This document shows positions 37,101-44,869 of a stretch of 64,000 bases of DNA, in pieces. Made by a program: the position numbers and the translations under genes. The notes under the pieces were generated by a model. The model was not told the origin of the DNA, did not search any database, and saw nothing but the letters and a program-made list of their open reading frames with translations. Every line of letters begins with the position of its first letter. The first letter of the stretch is position 1. Source of the DNA: Fragilariopsis cylindrus CCMP1102 (Eukaryota > Bacillariophyta > Bacillariophyceae > Bacillariales > Bacillariaceae); the NCBI GenBank assembly GCA_900095095.1, contig FMBT01000384.1, forward strand, positions 109,193 to 173,192, in the 5' to 3' direction.

Positions 37101-38077
37101 GAATCACTATCTTCCATTACCATGATATATCGGTTTCCTCTTGACGATGTGTTTGGAAAAGCTCCTGTTTGATCACTTGAGGTCATTCCTTTCAGGTCTG
37201 CAAAGTTTACTGCTGTTATCTGTACAATGTGCTCCCGATTCTTTATTTCTCTTGGTGGTAGGTAGTCTGGATCATCTTCTTCATCTTCCATGATGTCTTC
37301 CGTTGTTACTTTGTCTGTTGGACGTAGGTTCTTTCTGACTTTGTGTAGATGTCCCATAGTTGTTTGGATTGATTTTGGTAGGTGTTTTCTGATGCCATTG
37401 GATGTTAGTCCTGGAAATGATGTTAACCAATTTTTGTCAATCGCTTTGATTAGTGTTGTGACAACTGGAGCTCCTAATGTCGCATGGTGCCAGGCTTGTA
37501 GCTGTGATGCTGATTTTTGTTGGTAGGCACTGTTGGCTGTGTGCTTTGGTTGGATTACAAATGGTCTCTTGATCGGCTTCACCGTATTGTTGTTGTTGCT
37601 TTCTAGTGGCATCAACCATAAGTTTGTTTCAGCGTCTCTTGGTCCTTCAATTATTATTTTGTTTTCTTTGATTACCTGTACTGGTACTGATATTAGCGAT
37701 CGGTCCATCTCATTGAATCCGTGTGCTCTCTGTGCTTCCCTTGGCAGTTCTGGTGCTAGCTGTAGTTGCCTGGTTGTTACAGAGTTCATTGTGTTTGTGT
37801 TGGCCACTCCTACGTTGATTTCTTCGTGATGTAGTGGTTCTCCTAGATACTTGTGTTTGTTCGCTAGGAACATGCTGGTTGCTGCTGAATCCGGATGACC
37901 CTGTGGTGTTGTGACTAATAGTGCTTTGAGGTTGTTTGTGAGGGTTGACAAACGCGTTGAACTACTATTGCTTGTTACTGCTGCTGCATATGATATATGC
38001 TTGTTGGTACGCGAAGATGATGTGTAATTGTTTAAATCAGTACTATTTATTTTATTTTGACTTATCTTACTATTCAC
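33977..38077 (-). CDS. pol: Copia Pol polyprotein (protease, integrase, reverse transcriptase, RNase H)
   Basis: The open frame is about 1366 codons, in the same frame as gag and starting just after its TGA. No ATG occurs before the protease site, so I infer expression by stop-codon readthrough; the listed start (GTG) is only the frame boundary. The aspartic protease has DSAAT at about residue 63. The integrase has an N-terminal HHATLGAP...MGHLHKVRKN region in place of the classic HHCC, then D302, D366 and E398 as catalytic triad. The reverse transcriptase has LTVGGDRL, ADIGNFYTNSKL, GAMYGLAQSG and the catalytic LVVDDFG box. RNase H has SCDSDAAYC, AEAEVGALY and DNSTADG. All domains look intact. 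The C-terminus lies in the 3' LTR. Confidence 0.95.
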   Translation of the reverse strand: MNSKISQNKINSTDLNNYTSSSRTNKHISYAAAVTSNSSSTRLSTLTNNLKALLVTTPQGHPDSAATSMFLANKHKYLGEPLHHEEINVGVANTNTMNSVTTRQLQLAPELPREAQRAHGFNEMDRSLISVPVQVIKENKIIIEGPRDAETNLWLMPLESNNNNTVKPIKRPFVIQPKHTANSAYQQKSASQLQAWHHATLGAPVVTTLIKAIDKNWLTSFPGLTSNGIRKHLPKSIQTTMGHLHKVRKNLRPTDKVTTEDIMEDEEDDPDYLPPREIKNREHIVQITAVNFADLKGMTSSDQTGAFPNTSSRGNRYIMVMEDSDSGAILAVAIKSRNKEHLLAGFIEMHDTLKKAGINPVLHRIDNEFSKELIAEIESRGLKYQIAPRGNHRTIPAERAIQTVKNHFVSTLYGCDPSFPKSQWDRLLQVAVLTLNMLRPSRINPLKSAYNELWGNFDFNKTPLAPPGCLIVAHERPQDRKTWADHGVKGYFIGPAKHHYRNYRVYIPATRGERTTDTIEFFPEHVQMPKTSSEDRLASVTEDLVAILQKPHPPTPFLDQGTTTNDAIDKLREIFTPRQQNNESTRVPAWAATRVVGNPVENQQQFFANQDPNRVGDPVENQQQNFPNQGTNRVATRVALPTITEDEIGTKIMKSYNNTIQRGEVTHYNENERLYFIEYESGDNEQVNSRTLNQFRCIDTDKDLTRRMTRLSTRLQRANIVRQNKNNPSAAGGKLPGHFAMTVYDEATGKMIDYKQLVNHSDKQTRESWQKSAANEFGKLLKGVGKKADGTQRVKGSDTFHFIRRKQVPIGKKVTYARFCCDVRLQKDDINRTRLTVGGDRLQYDGKTSTETAGLETIKIHLNSTISTKNAQYAAADIGNFYTNSKLKSSEYMRIHLSLIPTEIIEEYNVMQYVEADGYAYVEITGAMYGLAQSGRIANEDLQEHLAQYGYHPTKRTPGLWKHKTRPISFTLVVDDFGVKYTNKDDIDHLFAAIKEKYPLKIDWTGSKYIGIDLEWNYEKREVKLSMKGYVKRALQQFQHPTPSKHHYGPTKYVQPEYGKKVQYTTEDTTPELTLLQKNHIQKVCGKFLYDGRSVDSTQLHALNELSIKATTATEDTQTALIQFLNYCASNPDATIIYRASDMILSCDSDAAYCVAPKSRSRAGGYHYLGNKNGTQFNGPIYVLAKIIKAVMASAAEAEVGALYMNAQELAPMRTTLEELGHPQPPTPLRTDNSTADGIMNKTIKQRQSKAMDKRFYWVQDRVEQGEYRVFWAPGKVNLADYYTKYHSPATHRKLRPIYTYIEGKSPTSLQGCVEILTRTTDRPQIPLLSRTNSNSNTSQPNTNSNDKCLSPLTQATQRLKDSLTA

Positions 38078-38089
38078 CTCCCCACCTTG

Positions 38090-39388
38090 TCAAGTGGCAA
38101 AGTGGCAGTTGGTAGTGACACCTCCCATCTTGTTAGCGAGTGTGGCTGCTTCATTGTGGCAGTCCTTTCGGTTGGTGCAAGTTCCTGGGGTGTGTGTTGG
38201 TTTGATATCATACCCACACGATGGGCAGTAGTTAGTGGAATCTGGGTATCTGCGTTTCGATCTTTCACCATTTCCTAGATCATTTCGGATATACTCAGTG
38301 CCAAACTTGTTCTTTTTCTTCTTAGCTGCCCCTGTATTGTTTTCACCTTGGTTGTTGTTTTGAGTGAATTGTGCGAACATCTGCATCATTTCTTCTTTGG
38401 TGACAGTGCTTGTTGCACTACTGCCACCGGCGCTGCCATTGCTGCTGCCTGTGCTGATTGACGCTGGGATCCGTCCGGGGACCTGGTTGGTTGCACTATT
38501 TGCTAGTTGTTGTTGTTCGATCCTTGCCTCTAGTTCTTGAATCTTCTGTGTTTGTAGAACCAGTACTTCTGATGCTTGTCTTTGGGCGTTTTCATCTTCC
38601 TTGGTTTGTGCTAGTACTGCATTCGCTAGTTCCACTCGTTTCATGATGGCTGGATCAGTCTTATTCATCTGGATTTCTTTGCTGAAGTGCTTTCTCATCT
38701 CCTCCCATGTGGTTAATGTTCCTCTGTTCCATTCTCTGCATGCATCTTTCAAGTCAATATTCTTTTCAAATGTGGCATATGCATTTCTCATTACTTCAGC
38801 ATCCGTTACTGTTTCTCTTAGTCCAGTTAGTAGCTCTCTTGCTTCATTGATTGCTTTGTAGTAGTGTTGGACGATTCGATCTGGGTCATAGTCGACTTTG
38901 AGTAGCTCTCTTGCATGTAGGATTTCGCGATCCTTGTCGACGGTTAGGATGAAATTTGTCCACATGTGTTGATATACTTCATGTGGTGATACTCCCAGTA
39001 ATAATCCATCGGTTTCTAGTTCGATAAATAAGTCCTCATCAAAGCATGCTTGGATTGCTTTGTTCGTGTTGCGCTTGTGTTCCTCGTATTCTTCATAGAG
39101 TTTGAGGGCTTGCTTGTGTGCTGCATTGAGTATGTTGGTGTCTCCGATGTATGGACCTGGGTCGACTGGCACTGGTACTTGTGCTGTGATTCCCTTTTTT
39201 AATATCCATTGTGCTTGAGTGCACATAATCCATGACCATCCATGATCTCTTGCTTCAGTGATGTTGCATTTATAGCTGGTTTGAACCTTTGCCATCTGTT
39301 TTTGGAACGTTATTAACTGTCCTGTTGTTGGTATTCCAATTACTCGGTCGACGCCTGAGTAATCATATTCAATTTCGACTTTTGTCAT
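38090..39388 (-). CDS. gag: Copia Gag polyprotein
   Basis: 432 residues from an ATG 68 bp inside the 5' LTR. Gag forms the virus-like particle and binds element RNA. The middle is helical (LTTWEEMRKHFSKEI, then a Gln/Glu-rich coiled coil near residues 260-300). A basic patch (AAKKKKNKFG) precedes a zinc-knuckle-like motif CPSCGYDIKPTHTPGTC, that is CX2CX7HX4C, longer than the usual CX2CX4HX4C. HNEAATLANKMGG near the end is a feature I associate with diatom CoDi Gags. It ends at a TGA, and pol continues in the same frame immediately after. Confidence 0.93.
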   Translation of the reverse strand: MTKVEIEYDYSGVDRVIGIPTTGQLITFQKQMAKVQTSYKCNITEARDHGWSWIMCTQAQWILKKGITAQVPVPVDPGPYIGDTNILNAAHKQALKLYEEYEEHKRNTNKAIQACFDEDLFIELETDGLLLGVSPHEVYQHMWTNFILTVDKDREILHARELLKVDYDPDRIVQHYYKAINEARELLTGLRETVTDAEVMRNAYATFEKNIDLKDACREWNRGTLTTWEEMRKHFSKEIQMNKTDPAIMKRVELANAVLAQTKEDENAQRQASEVLVLQTQKIQELEARIEQQQLANSATNQVPGRIPASISTGSSNGSAGGSSATSTVTKEEMMQMFAQFTQNNNQGENNTGAAKKKKNKFGTEYIRNDLGNGERSKRRYPDSTNYCPSCGYDIKPTHTPGTCTNRKDCHNEAATLANKMGGVTTNCHFAT

Positions 39389-39456
39389 GGTATTGCTGTT
39401 GCCTTTGACTATTTCGTAGGTCTAGTTTCGTGTCCTGCGACAATATTGTTTAGAAC

Positions 39457-39692
39457 TGTTGAGTTTCTAGTTTAGATAAGAGATTAGTTGAGTTGTTAAG
39501 GTTGTTCTAAACGATTTATGAGTTCTATCTTAGGCTGTTAGGCTGTCCTTGAGACGCTGTGTTGCTTGTGTTAGTGGCGATAGGCACTTGTCGTTTGAAT
39601 TGGTGTTTGACTGGCTTGTGTTACTGTTTGAATTGGTGCGCGATAGTAACGGTATTTGTGGTCTGTCCGTTGTGCGTGTTAAGATTTCAACA
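39457..39692 (-). repeat. 5' long terminal repeat of the Copia element
   Basis: 236 bp, 235 of 236 identical to the copy at 33904-34139. The terminal inverted hexamer is TGTTGA/TCAACA. It supplies the promoter for the element. On the host side it extends the receptor ectodomain frame by 54 codons before a stop at 39530. Confidence 0.97.
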
Positions 39693-39697
39693 CCTGT
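39693..39697. repeat. Target-site duplication, right copy
   Basis: CCTGT directly beside the other LTR. Counting one of the two copies restores a continuous receptor reading frame. Confidence 0.95.
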
Positions 39698-40357
39698 CTT
39701 GCAGCATTCGTAGTGATAAAAACTGGGGTAGATTGTTTCATCAACTATTCTTGGGAACTGAAATTCACTATAAATGCCTGTATTGTGGCAACTGATTGGT
39801 AAGAAAAGACCATATAAATTCCCTGCGGTGGCATGAAGATAATGTTCATCACTAAAGGGCACACATTCAATTTCATCTACAAAGTTAATTGTTTTATTAT
39901 TCGTGGGTTCAATAATAGAGTCACAACACACAAACGATTCCATTTTACCCCAATTTGCCATTTTGCGGGGGTACGGTTGCTTTTCATCTTCACAAATAAT
40001 AGTGCTATTGTGTATTAGATCTGTCTCTTCTGCGTTGTTAGCATCATTAAAAAGGATTGATGAGGAATTTGAGCAGTGTCGACTTACAATGGAATTATTG
40101 GGTGGTAGATCTGGTGGACAACACGTGTAGTACTGATAAGGAACAAGAAGGTTCAGAACACTTGTCCCCTGATATGCAAACTGGAGGATAGGTTCTGCAT
40201 CCACAATACGTGGAGTGTATCCATCGGCACACTGCATATGATAAAAAAGGTCATCAGAATAACAAGAAAAGGATAAACTAGCACCATTAGGCCCCCATGA
40301 GACGCATTTGCTTTCGTCGCATCTTGCATCTGATGATGCTATTACATCACTTGTCAT

Positions 40358-41514
40358 GATTTTGATTGTTTGATGGATTCTAATTATTATTGTCGACAGC
40401 AGCGCAACTCGTTGTTTAGTAATACGAGTTCAAAGCAGTTTGTATATGTGCTGTTGTGCATGTAATAATGCAGTGACTAACCAAAAATAGTACATTAGTG
40501 GTAGGCAGTACAAATAAAATGCAAAGAGATTTTTTCATTTTGTGACAATGGATACTGATACTAAAGTTCCATACGGAGAACTTTCTTTGCCATTACCGTG
40601 TGACATTTTTTCATTTTGTGACATTGAATACTGATACTAAAGTTCCATCGCAGAACTTTCTTTGCCATTACCTTATGACATTTTTTTATCTATAACTTTT
40701 GTATGTACTTAAGACACTGAAGTACTTGAAGCAACATTGCACAGTACACTTACTTGTTCCAGTACCGGACCCGACGACGACTTGTTCAAATTAAAGCAAC
40801 TACGTCATAAATTGTTCAATTAACAATCAGGAAAATCTATTCCATAGAATCAATTTCGTACATAACAGTGGCGATTGCGTCGTCTTGATTTGGTTGAAGT
40901 TGCAAAAAATAACATATAATGCAGTGACTATCACGTAAAGTAGCGAAAAATAATATACAGTAAGTTAGTGGTAGGCATTGCATTACACATTTTTTTATTT
41001 TTTATCTGGAAGTTGCGTTAAATCGTCGGCTCAGAGTCAATACCGTCGCGCTATAAATCGCGCTTCTGAAATTCAGAGTCAATACCGTCGCGCTATTAAT
41101 TAAGATCAGTCGGAAGAACATTCGTTTCAATTTCGTCTATTTTTTTTTATTCGACGAAAATTCAACTTTCTTATTTGATACTACATTCTTTCAACGGAAG
41201 TCCGACTGCTCGTGACACCGATTGTGATTGTCGCTCAAATAATACTTCAACTTCAACTTCATCAATGAATAATATGATACCAAGTCAATTAGCAGAGGAA
41301 GTTGAAGACATACAAATTTCAAATCGGATCATACAATTGTTGAAGGTGTACGCGCGAACTCGTGTGATCATCATTGAAACCACACGAAATGAATGAATAA
41401 AAGTGGTGCATGTTTTATCACTCAAGAATCATCCTCCTTGAAATCCCAATCACACAACTTCAGAACAAAACCATTTTACAAAAGACATTTTAAGTCAACA
41501 ATTTTATCATCAAC
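40358..41514. other. Intergenic region with several short direct duplications and a gene fragment
   Basis: ATTTTTTCATTTTGTGACA...GATACTGATACTAAAGTTCCAT...GAACTTTCTTTGCCATTACC occurs twice about 75 bp apart (about 40531-40680). GCAGTGACTA...TTAGTGGTAGGCA occurs twice (about 40471 and 40921). CAGAGTCAATACCGTCGCGCTAT occurs twice (about 41032 and 41073). A 50-bp fragment of the methyltransferase-like gene lies at 41256-41305. Confidence 0.65.
41256..41305 (+). pseudogene. Fragment duplicated from the methyltransferase-like gene
   Basis: The plus strand encodes STSSMNNMIPSQLAEEV, identical in protein and nearly identical in DNA to residues about 343-359 of the protein at 56519-57709. The surrounding frame (41175-41396) is not otherwise similar, so this is a short dispersed fragment, or the remains of a diverged paralogue. 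Confidence 0.75.
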
Positions 41515-42059
41515 ATGAAGTTTTCTACTCCAATCGTTCTACTCTTTTCTTTGACCTCGGCCAGTGCTAGTATTCGAGGACAAGCAGCGGAGGTAAGTCT
41601 GCTTCCAAATGGCAGATTTCTTCGACTGATCTGTACTGTATGGGTGTATTTGTTCTGATGTTTCTTAACATAGCCGTACCAACCGGTCCTTTCTTTCGTT
41701 CCAACTCTCTCTCGATGAAACAGAAACACGTTCGAAGACGCATTAAAGGCGGCATGGGAGGTGGCGGTATGGGCATGGGTGGTGGCATGGGCATGGGCAT
41801 GGGTGATGGCGGCATGGGTAGTGGTGGCATGGGTAATGGCGGCATGGGCAGTGGTGGTATGGGCATGGGCATGGGAGGTGGCATGGGTATGGGCGGTGGC
41901 ATGGGCATGGGTGGTGGTGGCATGGGTGGTGGCAGCATGAGCATGGGCGGTGGCGACATTGACATGTGTCCTCCTAATCGCTCCTCTCCCTCGATGAAAC
42001 AGAAAGACGTTCGAAGACGCATTCAAGGCGGCAACAAAAACGGTGGGTGTTCATTTTAA
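41515..42059 (+). CDS. Secreted Gly/Met-rich protein (2 exons)
   Basis: Exons 41515-41592 and 41724-42059 give about 137 residues. Exon 1 is a full signal peptide (MKFSTPIVLLFSLTSASAS) followed by IRGQAAE. The intron runs from gtaagt to aaacag in phase 0. Exon 2 starts KHVRRRIKGG, then has a run of GMGMGGG/GSGGMGNGG repeats of about 70 residues, then DIDMCPPNRSSPSMKQK and a second VRRRIQGG, ending GGCSF. Such repeats suggest a structural or matrix protein, though the function is unknown. RxR plus signal peptide may indicate proteolytic processing. The intron-exon boundary sequence TCGATGAAACAGAAA is duplicated near the 3' end of the coding region. The first ATG of the gene is well placed before the signal peptide. 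Confidence 0.75.
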
Positions 42060-42412
42060 GTATAAAAACAATCCAAAACCTAAAAAAACAGATGTCGAAC
42101 AAAAAAGTAAATATCATAATATTCGAAAGTGAATAAATGACTTTGTACTTCTATGTTTTGCTGACATAAGTAGTTTTACACTGTTTCCATCTTCAACGAC
42201 AGTGTGCAGTCAACCCAATTTGAATAGAACTAGAATCTTGATGGAAACGATTGTTGTGTGAGTCTTTCTTGTAACAGCATCGTCATCACGATGTACCTCT
42301 ATTAAAACAACTTTAGAGTAGCCATCAATTCCTCATCTAGGTCCTTCAATACTTGATGCTCAGTCTTATTCAGCCTGTTTTTCTACTATAGGCTGCTCTT
42401 ATTATATGGTCC
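42060..42412. other. Spacer, nothing recognised
   Basis: About 350 bp between the Gly/Met-rich gene and the convergent 144-residue frame. No repeat or RNA gene is recognised. Confidence 0.4.
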
Positions 42413-42644
42413 TTATGTTTCGGTTACTTTATTATTGACTTCAATAATATCCGATTTATTATATATACGCAAGCTTCGTAATAACGCTGATTCTGCTAAT
42501 ATTGGCAGTAATAATGACGGTTGTTCATGTTGTATAGTAGCTGCTGTAGTGTTTTTGTATGCAAACTTGTACCAACAACAACAACAATTTATAAGATATT
42601 TCATGATCTTCTTATTCTTGCTATTGCCACTGCTATTGCCATTG

Positions 42645-42675
<31 letters not shown>

Positions 42676-42847
42676 TGACCTTATCATCATCATTATAGCA
42701 AGCATCGATGAAAAATACATTATTGTCACAGTCATAATCATAATTATGGTCGGCAATATTAATGATGACGTATCCGGTGGCAATAAGATCAGACGAACAC
42801 TGCGACGAAGATAATAAAGACGTTGAGGATCGATGACGGCTTGTCAT
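42413..42847 (-). CDS. Hypothetical protein with poly-Asp tract
   Basis: A single-exon frame of 144 residues. It starts MTSRHRSSTSLLSSSQCSSD, has a run of Asp (VNDDDDDDDDDDNGNSS), then a basic/Cys segment (INCCCCWYKF) and a Leu-rich part (LLLPILAESALLRSLRI). No known domain is found. The composition fits small diatom proteins, but the Asp run derives from a GAC/GTC microsatellite, so a chance frame cannot be excluded. A (GATTT)n pentamer tract lies just upstream of the ATG (about 42858-42890). Confidence 0.42.
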
Positions 42848-43363
42848 TTTGTTGTCATGATTTGATTTGATTTGATTTGATTTGATTTGAATATTATTAT
42901 TATTATGTTATATCAGTAGAACTATGCATTGTATAATGTTCGGAAGAAAACGATGCCTCATTGCAGTGACCCTAGTACAGTAGGAATGCAAAAAAGGTAT
43001 CCACCTATCGTTACCGTACTTTCACCAACTGATTTCGATTTTCGAATCGAAGATCAATCGAATCTTCGATTCAACTACTCTACGTACAGTAGTACGCAGT
43101 GATTGTCAGTCTGGGAGCAAATTCTAGAAAAAAACGGCCTAACACAATATTAATAATAGGCCATATAATATTTTGAGGCCTATTTTACATCACGAACTTA
43201 TTGTAATTGTTTTAAAAGAGGAACTCCTCAATGAAAATTAGATTTAAAAAATCATCGTGCGTGCATTGTATTAGTTATATCAAACGAGTGAACACTGAAA
43301 ATGGTATCGACTACTGTATATATCATTCATTAGGCCCTAATAACGAGTAGTTATCTACAAAAA
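42848..43363. other. Intergenic region with GATTT pentamer tract
   Basis: The (TTTGA)n tract is at about 42858-42890. TCGATTTTCGAATCGAAGATCAATCGAATCTTCGATTC near 43034-43072 is rich in inverted TCGAA words. No gene is seen. Confidence 0.5.
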
Positions 43364-43816
43364 ATGTACATTGTATCACATCATAAGTACCATCTCCTGC
43401 TATCCTGTATTTTATACCACCGTTTGGCATTACTTTCTTCAGTTGTTGCTACTATGATGATGGCAGAAGAAGTCCAACAAGAAGAAGAAGAAGAAGAACA
43501 ACAACCATCAAAATCAAAATGCTATACTTCGTCAATCATGAATCCATTAGATGATGATCATCAATGCCAACGCCGTTGTAGTCCACTTCCTACAGGGCCA
43601 AGATTACCAACCATTCAAGAATCAGAACATCTAATAGCATCATCATCATCGGGGAATACAAACAATACAAGTAGTAGTTGTACCAGTAGCAGTAGTAGTA
43701 GTAGCAATAATAACACTAGCGATTTTCACAGGGTAGTAGAATCATTCAATTATAATGTTATTGATGACGACGATGCTGATGACTGTGATAGTTACTGTGA
43801 TAACATTCAATGGTGA
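43364..43816 (+). CDS. Hypothetical acidic Ser-rich protein, part of a duplicated locus
   Basis: 150 residues with no known domain. The start (MYIVSHHKYHLLLSCILYHR) is followed by a second possible start MMMAEEVQQEEEEEEQQPSK, which may be the true beginning. A compact segment CQRRCSPLPTGPRLPTIQES is followed by Ser/Asn runs and an acidic end (DDDDADDCDSYCDNIQW). CQRRCSPLPTGPRLPTIQES is also encoded in the inverted copy at 44041-44284, and there it is preserved despite Ser-run changes, which suggests past selection. The 3' flank is shared with the Hint gene at 46449. The function is unknown. Confidence 0.5.
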   Translation: MYIVSHHKYHLLLSCILYHRLALLSSVVATMMMAEEVQQEEEEEEQQPSKSKCYTSSIMNPLDDDHQCQRRCSPLPTGPRLPTIQESEHLIASSSSGNTNNTSSSCTSSSSSSSNNNTSDFHRVVESFNYNVIDDDDADDCDSYCDNIQW

Positions 43817-44284
43817 AGAAGAAGACGTCGACAACGTCGATGCGTATGCATGCGATGAAGGTTATGATGGAACCCAGCTGAGCTAAGCTAAGCTAAGGTA
43901 TCGGGCTACGTTAGATATGGACTTCCCAAATAGTATTGATTTTTTTTAATGGCAGCTACTTAATTAATTTTACGTCAATGTTTATCTTTATTTTTGTGGT
44001 CTTTGTAGCTAGTTGTTTACTGTAACTATAATTGTACATTATAATTGAATAATTCTACTACCCTGTGAGTATCGTTAGTGTTATCATTATTGCTGCTGCT
44101 ACTGCTACTGCTACTGCTACTGCTACTACTACTGCTACTACTCCTGCTACTGCTAATGCTACCGCTTATATTGTTTGTATTCCCCGATGATGATGATATT
44201 ATATGTTCTGATTCTTGAATGGTTGGTAATCTTGGCCCTGTAGGAAGTGGACTACAACGGCGTTGGCATTGATCATCATCATCA
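43553..44284. repeat. Inverted duplication of the acidic Ser-rich gene
   Basis: About 43553-43756 on the plus strand matches about 44041-44284 on the minus strand. The core ATCAATGCCAACGCCGTTG through GGGGAATACAAACAAT is almost identical; the (AGC/AGT)n Ser run differs in length. The arms are separated by about 285 bp, which is the gene end and its 3' flank. The minus copy lacks the N-terminal part and has an altered end, so it is a truncated copy. Confidence 0.85.
43805..44037 (+). repeat. 3' flank cassette, copy 1
   Basis: Begins at ATTCAATGGTGAAGAAGAAGACG at the end of the acidic gene and runs to GTAGCTAGTTGTTTACTGTAACTATAATTGTA. It recurs in the same direction at 46458-46705, with substitutions and small indels. 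Confidence 0.85.
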
Positions 44285-44363
44285 TCATCATCATTACTAC
44301 TTTCATTACTATCATTACTGTGTTGTTGTAAATCTATTCATACGTACGATAATAAATACGATC

Positions 44364-44869
44364 ATGAACAGCAATCTCATTGTAGTTTTGGTAGTAGTAC
44401 TCGTACTTAGTGATTTGCCAAGTTCTTATCGTACAGCTTATCAAACGCAGTCACATACTTCAGCGCCTACAACGATTCCAACGCAGTCACCTACAACTAA
44501 TCCTACAGATAGTCCAACGCCGTCACCGAGTACTATTCCAAGTACAGTACCAAGTGATTTGCCAGCGGTTCAACCTAGCACACTACCTAGTGATCTACCA
44601 AGTGCTTATCCTAGTGATTTTTCCAGTACTTCTCCGAGTACCTTGCCAAGTGATTTGCCATCAGCTCAACCTAGCACCTTACCAAGTGATCTACCAAGTG
44701 CGTACCCAAGTGATGCACCAAGTACTATTCCAAGTATATTTCCATCCTACGGACCTAGTGGATTGCCAAGTAATATACTGTACCAAGTGCTAAACCTACT
44801 ACCTTGCCGAGTGACTTGCCATCAGCTGCACCTAGCACCTTACTTAGTGATGTTAAAAATGCAATTATG
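44364..44869 (+). pseudogene. Secreted Pro/Ser/Thr-repeat (PSDLPS) protein, frameshifted
   Basis: The first ATG that gives a signal peptide is 44364 (MNSNLIVVLVVVLVLSDLPS). Repeats of the PSDLPSAYPSD/PSTLPSDLPSA kind follow to about 44775. There the frame changes: the open frame reads on as non-repeat sequence to 44987, while the neighbouring frame resumes the repeat (PSAKPTTLPSDLPSAAPSTL) until a stop at about 44869. One base of indel explains this. Such stalks occur in much larger diatom surface proteins, so this looks like a truncated, decayed copy. Its 5' region lies within the inverted repeat. Confidence 0.7.

Larger units (their letters stand above)
33904..39692 (-). mobile_element. Ty1/copia LTR retrotransposon (CoDi-like), nearly intact, recent insertion
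   Basis: The element is 5789 bp. Its LTRs, 33904-34139 and 39457-39692, are each 236 bp, begin TGTTGA and end TCAACA, and differ at one base (34057 G versus 39610 A). The 5-bp sequence CCTGT flanks both sides (33899-33903 and 39693-39697) as target-site duplication. Transcription is on the minus strand: the 5' LTR is at 39457-39692, then a short 68-bp leader, gag and pol. Pol runs into the 3' LTR. Protease-integrase-reverse transcriptase-RNase H order defines Ty1/copia. The nearly identical LTRs mean a recent insertion. It has split a receptor gene, in the same orientation as that gene. Confidence 0.97.
32541..40357 (-). pseudogene. Seven-transmembrane (GPCR-like) receptor gene interrupted by a Copia element
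   Basis: Host coding parts on the minus strand are 40357-39693, then (after the 5.8-kb insertion) 33898-33472, 33323-32982 and 32879-32541. Counting one target-site copy, they join in frame to about 590 residues. The first about 220 residues are Cys-rich and probably extracellular. Seven hydrophobic spans follow: IYPQIAVSAIALLSLLLLI, LYLIYLAIPDMILNTYLLG, FEGAFVIACSTANL plus YLNCVVSYEVLILL, LQAASVYSVAILVFIIYYV, WSLVVTYIFPIIFFGYVWI, FFRIIIVFYVIWLPGMVLI and ICIGYLFCGIQPIVSTC. The TM6 WLP and the topology resemble rhodopsin/cAMP-receptor-like GPCRs. Introns begin gtaag, gtagg and end ag, all in phase 0. No signal peptide is seen at 40357, so an upstream exon is possible. As assembled, translation would end in the LTR at 39530, after the ectodomain. 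Confidence 0.82.

Noticed and set aside
39389-39456. Search for a tRNA primer-binding site next to the 5' LTR
   Set aside because: The sequence after the LTR on the minus strand (GTTCTAAACAATATTGTCGC) does not resemble the usual initiator-Met tRNA complement, so no site is annotated.
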